From assembly GCA_016081115.2 (NCBI GenBank), contig CM071930.1:26799641-26863640 (forward strand): 64,000 nucleotides of DNA. Reading direction: 5' to 3'. The notes beneath the pieces are model-generated. The model saw only the letters and a program-made list of their open reading frames with translations. It ran no database searches and was not told the DNA's origin. Positions within the stretch are counted from its first letter, which is position 1; every line of letters starts with the position of its first letter. The stretch is from Rehmannia glutinosa (taxonomy: Eukaryota > Streptophyta > Magnoliopsida > Lamiales > Orobanchaceae). The position numbers were made by a program, and so were the translations under genes. This document shows positions 13,111 to 23,603 of the stretch, one piece after another.

Positions 13111-16100
13111 ATGAGTATCATAAGCTGGAATTGCCGAGGGCTTGGGAACCCTCGGACAATTCAAGAGTTACGAGATTTCTCCCGTATTAAGTCCCCCGAC
13201 ATAGTCTTCTTATGTGAAACAAAATGCAAGAAGCCTGTTATAGAAAAGTTGAAACAATACTTGAATTTGCATGGGTTTTGTGTTGAGGCTGAAGGTCGCT
13301 CCGGGGGCCTCGCCATTCTATGGAAAAAAGAAATTACGGTGAATCTTCGGGCCTACTCAAGCAGATTTATCGATGTAGATACGGAACTACGGGGTCATTC
13401 ATTCAGGCTAACTGGTATTTACGGGGAACCAAACGTTGCGCTATGCCGACAAGGTTGGGATATAATTCGAAGTCTGGATAGAGGCCCTACAGTGCCCTGG
13501 TTACTTTGCGGGGATTTCAATGAAGTTTTGGCTCAGAATGAATTTCAAGGCTCCCATCTTCGCGCGGACTGGCAAATTCGGTTATTCCGGGACACTCTTT
13601 CACTTATGAACCTTATGACATGGGTTTCGAGGGACACAAATTTACATGGCAGCGCCTCTTGCGACACCCGCACACCCAACGTGCGAGGCTTGATAGGGCG
13701 TTGAATAATACTCTTTGGTGAGACCTTTTTCCGTGGAGCCGTGTTAATCATTGCCCGACTTACTTCTTGGATCATTCTCTCCTCCACATCCAAGTTCGTG
13801 ACCGTAACCCTCATAGTAATCAACAAAGGCGTCGCCGTCCGTTTCGTTTTGAAGTGCTTTGGATTAAATCGGATGAATGTGAAAAAATCATCAAAGAGTC
13901 GTGGGAATCAAATTTCGAAAATATCCCTCAAAAAATTGAGGACTGTTCTATTGGCTTATTACATTGGGGGAATCAATACCAAAAGAATCTGACCAAACAC
14001 ATCGATGAATTAAAGATTGAAATTGCTGCTTTGGAAAAAGGGGTTATTACAGATAGTATATCTTTGAAACTTGCAGAGTTGAAGCACAGGCTTAACATGT
14101 CGCTTGACCAAGTGGATACAAAGTGGCATCAACGAGCTAAATTGCATTGGTACAAAGCCGGGGACCGAAATACGCATTTCTTCCACAGCTACGCCAGCAA
14201 GCGGAAAGAAACTAACCAAATTGCGTCCCTAAAGGATGCGTCGGGCACTTCGATGACTCCCCGGCAGCCATAGAGCGTATAATTCTTGATCACTTTGGCT
14301 CCATCTTCACGTCTTCCTCCATCTCCAATGATGATATTTCCACGGCCCTAAGCAGAATAACTCCGCGATTCTCATCGGCGATGACTCAGTTGCTTGCGGA
14401 ACCTTATACAGAGGAGGAAATCAGCAAAGCGCTCAGGCATATGTCCTCCCTGAAATCTCCTGGCCCGGATGGTATGAGTCCTATATTTTTCAAAAAAAAA
14501 TTGGCACATTGTGAGAATTGATGTGGTTTCCTATATTCTTAATTTTCTCAACAATAATATCTGGGATCCTGGCATTAATTTTACTTATATCGTCCTTATT
14601 CCAAAAACGAAAAATCCAGATTTTATTAGTCAGTTTCGCCCTATAAGCCTTTGCAATGTAATTTACAAACTCGCCTCTAAAGTGCTAGCCAATCTTATTC
14701 GCAGTGTCCTTCCCGACATTATTTCCCCATCTCAGTCTGCGTTTGTCCCCGGCCGCCTTATCACTGATAATATTTTGATCGTACACGAAATTCACCACTA
14801 TATGAAAACAAAGACCCCCACTCGCACTGGTCTTATGTCCATTAAGTTGGATATGAGCAAAGCTTTTGACAGAATTGAGAGGTCTTTTCTTAAAGCGACT
14901 ATGTTAGCTTTAGTCTTCCCTAGCGCTTTCGTGTCTTTAATTATGAAGTGTGTGACCTCAACTAGTTTCTCTTTCCTTCTCAACGGGGCCGAATTTGGCA
15001 AATTGGCTCCCCAGAGAGGGATTAGGCAAGGCGATCCATTATCTCCATATCTTTTCATTATTTGCTCGGAGGTGTTTTCTTGTCTTTTGCAGGACTTGCA
15101 GCGGTGTGATAAAATTCGAGGCATATCAGTGAGTCGATCCTCACCGGCCATTTCGCATTTGTTCTTCGCGGATGACACATTACTATTGGGATGGGCTACT
15201 ACGGAGGAGGCCCGATATTTTCGCTTCGCAATCAATTTATATGAACGAGTGTCGGGCCAACAGGTTAATTTGGAAAAATCCGGCATTGTATTTAGCAAGG
15301 ACGTAAATCAGACAGTGGAGGAGGAAATATTACATATTTTGGGCTTCAAGAAAGTTGACTCTCACGGGAAATACTTAGGGCTTCCAAGCATTGTGGGGTG
15401 GAATAAAAAAGAAATATTTGGCCACATTAAGGATCGAATCGGGCGTGCATCCAAGGTTGGTCCCGTCATAATTTTTCCAAAGCCGGCAAGGAAATTTTGA
15501 TTAAATCGGTGCTTCAGGCCATCCCGTCGTATGCGATGAGTTGCTTTAAATTCACAGAGAATGTCCTATCTGAAATTCAATCTATGGTTTGCAACTTCTG
15601 GTGGGGTAGTCCGCAACAGAATCGGAAAATCCATTGGGTATCATGGGATCGTATGGTTCGAAGTAAAGCCGAAGGAGGGCTGGGTTTTCGCTCTTTGCGA
15701 GCAATGAATCTGGCTCTTCTCTCAAAGCAGGCCTGGCGCGTCCTGACGAATCCGTCCTTACTTCTGGCGCAAATTCTCAAAGCTAAATACTTTAGCAACT
15801 GCTCGTTTATGGAAGCTGGCTTAGGCCACAGACCGTCTTGGGCGTGGCGAAGCATTTTTGAAAGTCGCAAAGTTTTAGAATTGGGTTGTTTGAGAAGAAT
15901 TCACAGTGGATCCAACACGAAAATTTGGGGCGACCGCTGGCTCCCCAAGCCACCATTCACGCCACCCCCCATAACCCCCCAACCCCTCCCACCAAACACC
16001 ACTGTAAGCTACCTTATTGACCCTTCTACTTCTAGATGGAAGTCCAGCCTGATTTTCCAAATATTCCCTACCCATATAGCCCACCTTATTCTATCTATCC

Positions 16101-17212
16101 CCTTGAGTCTCTCGTCCCGCCCCGATAACTGGTACTGGAACCTTAGCCAAAATAAAAAATTCTCCGTGAAATCGTCCTACTATACCATCCTAAACTCGCC
16201 TAGTATCTTCCCGATTTCCCATCCCCTTGATTCCCCTAGCTCTGGCCCATCCCCCGTTTGGAAAAAGTTATGGCGTTTGAAAATCCCAGGCCGAGTTTTA
16301 CATTTCTCCTGGAGGTTGCTAGCAAATTCCCTACCTGACCCTGCCAACCTAGCCCGTCGCCACCTAGCTTCCCCTTCCTTGTGCCCTCTTTGCTCCTCCA
16401 CAAACACAACTTCAGCCCACCTCTTCTTCTCTTGCCCTCTAGCTTCTCAAGTCTGGTACGTCGCCGGCCTACACGAGCTTATAGCGCTGTTCCAGCAACC
16501 CAGCGCTGAATTTTGGACCCGTGACCTCATTTTGGGGAGCCCAAGCCATATTTGTGAATTCTTCTTGCTGCTGTGTTGCCACATTTGGGAGGCTCGGAAT
16601 AAAATTTTTTTGAGGATCGAATGCCACAGCCCCATGGTTTGGTATTATCAACGAGCCACACTCTATCATCCTACCGCACGGCTCACATGATCCCCCATCA
16701 GGCCACACCTCTCCATGAATACTGCAGTTTACTGAGACCTCCTCCGCCGGGCACTCACGTATTCTTTGATGGAGCCATTTCGACCGCACGTAATTGTGCT
16801 GGAGTGGGCGTCTTCATCCGCAATGAACAGGGCTCTTTTCTTCACGGGCTTTCTCGGAAGTTGGAAGGAATCACGGACCCCCTCATGGCAGAGACGCTTG
16901 CTCTACGAGAAGCTCTAACCTTGGCCTCCGATCTCCAACTCGCAAATGTCTCCTTGCTTAGGCGACTCAGCTCTCCTCATCGAAGCAGTTAGAGATAAAG
17001 CTCAACCCCCTGGAGATTGTGATCCGGTGTTGTTTGATATTTTAGCATTGTCTCATTTTTATGCTTCTAGTCGTTTTTGTTGGATTCCTAGAACTGAAAA
17101 TATTGTGGCCCACGAGTTTGCTCAGTTTGCGAAGTCTGATATCTGTACGCACAACTCGTGGATATCCCCACCCATTTTTTTGTCTCAATCGGTGCTGGAC
17201 CTTTTCCAGTAA
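13111..17212 (+). pseudogene. LINE ORF2: endonuclease, reverse transcriptase, RNase H (broken)
   Basis: Starts at an ATG giving MSIISWNCRGLG, the usual opening of the plant LINE endonuclease. GDFNEV lies near 13513. Lesions seen: a frameshift near 13610, a TGG-to-TGA-type stop at 13719-13721, a frameshift near 14240, one extra A in a nine-A run at 14492-14500 (eight restores the frame), a frameshift near 15465, and others near 16620 and 16945. Reverse transcriptase spans about 14440-15500 with FADD at 15165-15176. A zf-RVT-type region lies near 16290-16460 (LCPLCSS, HLFFSCPLA). An RNase H of the plant RVT_3 type runs about 16755-17210, with DGA at its start and an AETLALREAL helix. No active protein is possible from this copy. 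Confidence 0.9.
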
Positions 17213-17237
17213 TTTAATGAAATTCCGTTTCAAAAAA

Positions 17238-17255
17238 AGATTAATATATATCCAT
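17238..17255. repeat. Right target-site duplication of the LINE (18 bp)
   Basis: An exact copy of 11320-11337, following the A-rich tail of the LINE. Confidence 0.93.
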
Positions 17256-18459
17256 AAAAAAGAATAGTTGTTATGCATTTGACTGTGTAGCGTGAGTGCG
17301 TACAAAATCAGACAGCATAAGCACAAGAAATTGGCATATTCTAGGTCATTAGTATTGGTTGGCATGCTCCATAGTTAAGATTATTGTGTGGATCATGTCT
17401 TTTTGGTGTTCACCACCTCATGGGATATGTGTGGCTCTTGACATTATGGATTTTGCACGCGCAATGCAAGTCAATCTTAATATTTTGTTTTATAATTAAA
17501 AAAAAAAGAATTAAAAATAAGGATACCTACAAATACTATCCTAAAGTTCAGCCTAATTATAAGAAACTCCAGTTATTTTTCCAAAATTTCCAAATACCCC
17601 TTAAAGTGTTACAAATACTCCCTTGAAATTTGTATTTACCTAACAAATAACCTCTATTGGAGGTAAAATTTGTAAAACAAAAACAAATATCAAGGAGTAT
17701 CCTTGTAGTTTTGAAAGATAAATGGATTCTTTTATAATAATTAACTAAACTTATGGGGTAGTTTGTAATTAACCCTTAAAAATATTGAGTGCACAGACAA
17801 ATGAGAAACAAGTTTTATAGCCATTTGGTAGGCAAACAAATCCCCATGAATTGGGTGGTGCAGAAAACTAACACCACAACAGCACATCAAAAACAGTTAA
17901 GTCCACCACCAAATGAGAAAAAAACCATTGACCATTCCGAAATTGAAGTGACAAATCTAAGTGTGATGTCAACATACAGAGGAACCAAAAAATGTAAACG
18001 CAAACTATTCATCCTGTATGAAATTGCAAGGCTAAAAACAAAAAAAATACACCCATAACGCAATATGATCTAAATTCAACAAGAAAATATTAGTGCTAGC
18101 ATCCTCATTAATCCTACCGACGAGCCATTACAAAACCAAGGAAGTTCAAGAACAAGCTATAAGAATACACAAATAATTAGTCCGTGATCAAAAAGTAAAT
18201 ACAGAAAAAGAAAACCAAAAAATCGGAATTCCAGAAGCGTCGAAGCAATCATGTTGTCCCGATAGAGTAACACAGCCAAGAAACGCATAATACCGCAAAA
18301 ACACGAGCAGCAGGTCCAGTCATCGAGTCGTTTCCAAATACGCACTCTTCATGAAAATAGAACAAGCTTCTTTTCCAGTATGTATTACTGCCCTTTTCGT
18401 GCGATTATGAAACCTGTACATAGATGTCCAGAAAACGTGCATCGTTTAATCCTACAAGC
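17256..18459. other. Intergenic DNA and probable 3' UTR of the GT17 gene
   Basis: AT-rich DNA with no recognised gene. The right end, roughly 18100-18459, should hold the 3' UTR of the minus-strand GT17 gene. The short open frames here have no family resemblance I can see. Confidence 0.5.
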
Positions 18460-20409
18460 TCAATTACGTTCTCTTAAGCAATTTCCAGGCAAAAGGTACT
18501 TATACTGGTCCGCATTTTCCAAAAGATACGATGGAAGATGAACGGCTGAGAACGAATGAGGAATAGGTCCCATTCGCCCGATAATATCCTTGAAAGTGTA
18601 CTCCTCAGGCAGCATATCGTACAAATCTGCCCCTTTGCAGATTATATCCTGAATTCTTTTGGGGCTCAAGAAATGAGAGAACCTTACTCGATCGGTATGG
18701 CTATAAGCTTTCATCTTGAATATAAAATCACTAATATAGCGAAAACAAAAGCTACAATGCCAACCCGAGTCTGATAAAAGATAGTCCGTTTGTCGATAAT
18801 GGGCATATTTAGTTTTTCCCCTCTGATACCTATGAATCGAAGCTCTCCAACTCTTATGACTAAGCTGAAACTCGAACGAGTATAAGTAATTTCTTAGTTC
18901 AAGGTGAAGAACATCGGGAATATCATCGCACCATCTAAGGAGATCGATTGTGTGGCGGCTAGGAATCTCGTCCACATCAGACATTATTAGCAGATCGTCG
19001 TCCTCTATGCCCGCAACTCGTAAAAGCTGGTCGAGCGCGAGTCGTTGGTATGCCTCCTCGACGAACGGGTTCTCGCCTTTCCGAAACCTTCCGCCGATTT
19101 CTCCGTAACTCAACCGAGGCTCGATAAATTTGAACTTTTCGCGATTGACTTTGAAGTTGAGGGGTTTCGGTAAGGCAGTGAAAGTCGAGTTTGATTCGAG
19201 CAAAACGAACCGCGTGATGTAAGGGTATAGTTCTTTCCATCGGATCGTGAGCATGTCGATTTCGTTGCTGAATAACACGGCGTCGTACACACGTCTCGGG
19301 AATTCACGAACGCCCCAACCGTGGAGCTTGCAGAGAGTCGGCATCGAGACATTTTCGTTGTAGTAGTGAGTTATTGGGATAAAGGGTTTCGGAGGAGATT
19401 GCCATAGGGGCCGAAGGAAGTAGGTGATTTTCTGACCGTGACAATATATGGCGAAAATGCCGGCTGGAAAAATGAGGAATAAAAAGAAAATTGCTCGGAA
19501 ATCTAGCCCGTGGAGCAAGCACCGTACTCTCGACATGCTTAAGAATGATGGCGAAGCTTGCTGCATATAAAAATGAGTCTTTTGTAAGATAATCGGATTG
19601 CAATTATCAGAAAAAGAGACGACTATTATCGGCCCAACGCAAAAAAGGAGCCTTACAGAATAAGAGAGACTAATAACACAGAATGTGCGTATTTTCGAAG
19701 GTATCTAAGACAATTTAATTTTGAAATCTTCTTCTAAATACCAACTAGTAGATAATATCCAGTAAGAACTTTCATGAACATAACATGGTACCAAAGTACA
19801 GCAAGTTTTCGTGTCTTAACATTAACAAAGCAGTGAAGCACTATTTTCTTCCCTATGATGTCTAATAACAGGGTAAAATATACTTCTTCATTGAAATTAA
19901 CAATAAGCACAGAAAATTACACACAAACAGACATCCCAAACATAATCAGAATCAACAACAAAGAGGACCTCTGAATTCAATTCTGCTTTCAAAATGGAAC
20001 TACAATCCAAGACAAAACTGAACCACCAATTCTCACCCCTAAGAAAAAGCACAAAATTTATGCATGATGACTTAATTTTGACAAAATTTTGGACCTTCAT
20101 CATTCTATGGTAGCAATGCAGAAATTTCAATGACTACAAACAACCCTGCATTAATTTGCAAACAAACCCACATCAAATTACTCCATTCAAGCCCAAAATC
20201 CACACATAACATTCTTATGCCAAACACTAAGAAACAACTTAAATTTTCAACATTTTTTCAACCATTGAAGGAAAAAAGAAAATAGAAAACGGATTTCAAT
20301 TTGCAATTAAACGATTGGAAAGAAAAAGAAAATAGCATACCTGACCACAAACGTCTTCGCATATATCATCACTCTTTTTTGAAGTATAATAATAACCTTC
20401 AGGTATCAT
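18460..20409 (-). CDS. GT17-family N-acetylglucosaminyltransferase, two exons
   Basis: Predicted 389-residue type II membrane protein, related to beta-1,4-mannosyl-glycoprotein 4-beta-N-acetylglucosaminyltransferase, the enzyme that adds bisecting GlcNAc to N-glycans in animals. The plant members' exact acceptor is less certain. Exon 1 is 20409-20341 (23 codons, MIPEGYYYTSKKSDDICEDV..., donor CAG/GTATGC). Exon 2 is 19560-18460 (acceptor ATATGCAG), joined in phase 0 across a 780-bp intron. A signal anchor (FFLFLIFPAGIFAIY) lies at residues 48-62, so Golgi lumenal orientation is expected. The lumenal part carries RRVYDAVLFSNE, FRKGENPFVEEAYQR and a DVDE metal-binding motif near residue 219, and ends GNCLRERN. 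Length and N-terminus match plant homologues known to me. The gene stands alone, with transposons on both sides. Confidence 0.93.
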
Positions 20410-21084
20410 CCGGACCAGAATTTTCTTTCTCCCTCAAAATGCCTTTTTCAATTTCCTTATAACCTCATAAAATTTTCCCTACAAAACACCAAAAAACGTT
20501 CGAAATAATTTCCCCTTTCTTCTCCAAATCCCCCTCCGTCAAAAAGTACGTATGAAAATCCTGATATGAAAAAAAAAAAAAAAAAAAAAAAAAGCAGAGG
20601 GAGTCGGAGAAAACAGATATCCTATAATGGGGGGAAAACAAAAAAAAAAACTGATCAAAAAAATTCCTCAAAGAAAAACGTGACAAACTCAACGCAATTA
20701 AATTGAATTTTCTTGTTCCTAAAAACAGGCCATTTTCTTAAAAAAAGGGCTTGGTTTTATTTTCTTCCAGCTTCTACTTTTGTGTCCAATTTCACAAAAT
20801 TGGGTAATGGAGGTTTCCCTGTTCTGCAGCCTCCTGTTACTCTTCTTCTTCTCTTTCTCTCTCATTAAATTTGCAATTTTCTCTGAGAGGGAAAGAGAGA
20901 AGGATGGAAAGGGAAGAATTTTATTTTTATGCAGAAAAAAATCTGTCAAATTCCTATTTTTTAACAAAAAAACCATCCGCTGTTAAATATACATATATTC
21001 CAGGTAGGAATAATAATGATGAATTTAAAAATAGGAGGAGGAAAAATGTGCGGAGGACCACATGGTATGTAACCGCGCACACTT
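20410..21084 (-). promoter_or_regulatory. 5' leader and promoter region of the GT17 gene
   Basis: DNA upstream of the GT17 start codon. It holds long A runs (about 20569-20593 and 20640-20650) and a CT/GA-rich stretch near 20825-20915, typical of plant leaders and core promoters. I cannot fix a transcription start or a TATA box with confidence. Confidence 0.4.
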
Positions 21085-21480
21085 TACTTTTTTGCCCTCG
21101 AAAACTCATCTTTTTATCCATCTAAATTTCATTAATATATTAAAAACCAAAAGATGTATGAAATATTACAATTTCTTATCACTTTTCCTTTTGTCCTAAG
21201 AAATCCATCTTTTTTTTCTTTCTAAAAAATTTCATTAATTTATAAAATACAAAAATATATATGAAATATTACAAAATTTTACCAAATTACTATTTTTTTT
21301 TGCCCTAAAAAAGTCATATTTTTCCACTAAAATTTCATTTAGTATAAAAATGGAACGATGTGAAATATTACAAATTTTAATCACTTTACTTTCTGTCCTT
21401 AAAAAGTCGTCTTTCCCCTAAAAAAAATTCATTAATTAACTCAAAATGAAAAAGTAAATGCAATATTACAAGTTTTTTGA
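21085..21480. repeat. Four-copy degenerate tandem repeat (about 98-bp unit)
   Basis: Four head-to-tail copies start near 21085, 21183, 21284 and 21383. Each runs CACTTT or similar, a short T-rich block, TGCCCT or TGTCCT, A-rich plus a TC(A)TCTTTT block, then TTTCATTAAT, then ATGAAATATTACAA. Copies differ by substitutions and small gaps. Confidence 0.75.
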
Positions 21481-22640
21481 TGACAACTGTATAATAATGT
21501 CATAAATTAAAATAATGATATTATTATATATAATGTCATAATTCATATTACTCGATTACTATTCAAATTGACAACATGAGTTAACATTATTAATCTTAAA
21601 GAAATCAAATATAATAAATCCCTCTTATAAAAGATGAAAGCTCATATCAGATGGTCTCACAAATTTAATTTCATGAGACGGATTCTAAAATGAAAGCTTA
21701 CCTATTTAAATTCGGATCTATCTTGTTTTGATTTGTGAAATGAGTTGGATCTATCAGGGAGATCGTCTCACGTGAGACTTACTCCTTATAAAGATGTTCA
21801 AAAAGAGGTAATTTATGCCATGATTATATGTTTTAAAATGTTATAAAGGATGAACCACATCTGCGAGAGCTTCTACTGCCCTTGCCCTTAAGTTTAGGAA
21901 AAAAGGTGAATAGCGGGATATACTTCAATAAGTCAGGATTGAGCTCTGTTTTAAATATTTATCAGTATTCCTGGTGGTGGTTTTAAATGATATTGAATTG
22001 GTGTGACTTTTTAAGTCATGTATCCATTAGTTTCCTCATTGATATATCCTAAACTAGTGGTCAGTAAATATTTTAATTATAAACCATAAATTGGAAAAAC
22101 AATGATGCTGTTTAAAATCTTAAATCGCTCAATCGGACATAATATTTGCCACATAAAAATATTGTATATATCTATATTTCTAAAATAAGGATAATGTAAT
22201 TATCTATTTTCCAAAAGAGTCCAAAATTAGATGTAGTTGTTTTTTATATAACAATTGTGTATCCTAAACTTATCAAATATTCACCCTAAAAAAAACTTAT
22301 CAAATAATTTGGACAAAAACTTCTGTCATACCGTCTAACGGGTCAAAAGCCGTCAGACGGATCTAACCCAAATTCAAATAATTCAATATTAGCCGCATGC
22401 AATAATCCCGCGCGTCACAAACACTGGTCTTGATGCCTCCTATAGGCATGGGCCTTGGGGTGGGCCCCCATTGCTTTCAATTTGAGAAAGTGTTGGTTGT
22501 TGGATTAATTCTTTGACTTCTTTTTGCAAGTTTTACCCATTTTTGTGGGTGGTTACTTATTTTGGTTCACTTTATATATGATTTAGTTAAAATAATTTAG
22601 TTTAGGCCATCTCAATGTATTTCTAAACACACATATTTTA
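21481..22640. other. AT-rich intergenic DNA with small palindromes
   Basis: No gene is recognised. A perfect 14-bp palindrome GTCTCACGTGAGAC lies at 21765-21778, and a looser GGTCTCAC...ATGAGAC pair lies near 21654-21679. An imperfect inverted repeat around CCGTCTAAC and CCGTCAGACGG lies near 22330-22363. Such GTCTCA and CCGTC ends are common in plant miniature transposons, but no complete element is delimited. Confidence 0.45.
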
Positions 22641-23480
22641 AATATTTTCACTAAGATCCTGAAAATACAAGTATTATTTTTTTCTAAAAATTATTAGTAG
22701 TTTCCCAAAAAATATTTTGTAATATTAAACAGTAGCATAGTATCATTATGACCCTCAAAAGTATTAGTATTTTTTATTGAAAAGTATTAGTAGTTCCACC
22801 GAAAAGTATTTTTGTAATATTAGACAGTAACATAGTATCACGATGGCCCTAAAAAGTATAGTTTTTTCTCACCAATGTATTAGTTGTCCCCTAAAAAGTA
22901 TTAGTAGTCCTCCTAAAAACTATTTAGTAATTCTCCTGATAAATATTAGTTTTTCTCCTAAGTATTAATAGTCTCACTGAAAGTATTAGTAGTTCCCCTA
23001 AAAAGTGTTAGTTTTTCTTGTGAAAAGCATTAGTAGTCGACCTAAAAAATATTTAGTAATTCTCCTAAGAAGTATTATTTTTTTCTCCTAAAAAGTATTT
23101 ATAGTCTCACTGTAAAGTATTAATAGTTTCCTTAAAATGTATTAGTTTTTCTTTTGGAAAGTATCAGTAATTTCCCTGAAAGGTATTAGTTTTCTTGTGA
23201 AAAAGTATTAGTAATCCACATGAAAAATATTTAATATTTCTCATATGAAGTATTAGTTTTTTCTTCTAAAAAGTATTAACAGTCTCACTGAAAAGTATTA
23301 GTAGTCCTTTAAAATGTATTAGTTTTTCTTTTGAATAGTATTAGTAGTCACCTGAAATGTATTTAGTAGTTTTCTTAAAAAATATAATTCTATTTTTGAA
23401 AAGTAGTAATAATCCCTTAAAAGTATTATTAATTCTGATAAAAGTATTATTTTTTTGTTAAAAAAGAACAACATTCCACT
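22641..23480. repeat. Highly degenerate tandem array built on AAAAGTATTAGTAGT
   Basis: More than twenty copies of a core AAAGTATTAGT, alternating with TTTTTCTC, TCTCACTGA and TCCCCTA-type spacers. The basic unit is roughly 28-32 bp and often pairs into a 60-bp unit. Both core and spacers drift strongly. It has no coding potential. Confidence 0.8.
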
Positions 23481-23561
23481 TAGGCTAATAAGCCTTTTTC
23501 TGTTTGTTCCCCCACATTTTTCAATATTGCTCCATCATGTGGTCATTATGTATGTGTATTA

Positions 23562-23565
<4 letters not shown>

Positions 23566-23599
<34 letters not shown>
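23566..23599. repeat. TA microsatellite flanking a terminal-inverted-repeat element
   Basis: About 16 TA units. A second TA run lies at 26504-26521, on the far side of the element. Confidence 0.85.

Positions 23600-23603
<4 letters not shown>

Larger units (their letters stand above)
11338..17237 (+). mobile_element. Full-length L1-type LINE retrotransposon (5.9 kb)
   Basis: A non-LTR element bounded by the perfect 18-bp duplication. It has a 284-bp 5' leader, ORF1, ORF2 (endonuclease, reverse transcriptase, zinc-binding region, RNase H) and a very short A-rich tail at 17231-17237. Because the 5' leader and ORF1 are present, this copy was not truncated on insertion. ORF1 is still open, but ORF2 is broken by several frameshifts and a stop, so the element cannot move on its own. 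Confidence 0.93.

Noticed and set aside
14798..15298. A 166-codon minus-strand frame
   Set aside because: Antisense to the LINE reverse transcriptase; its openness follows from the codon use of the sense strand.
22641..23480. Regularly spaced repeats suggestive of a CRISPR array
   Set aside because: Both repeats and spacers are degenerate and the spacers are related to each other; no cas genes, and the DNA is eukaryotic.
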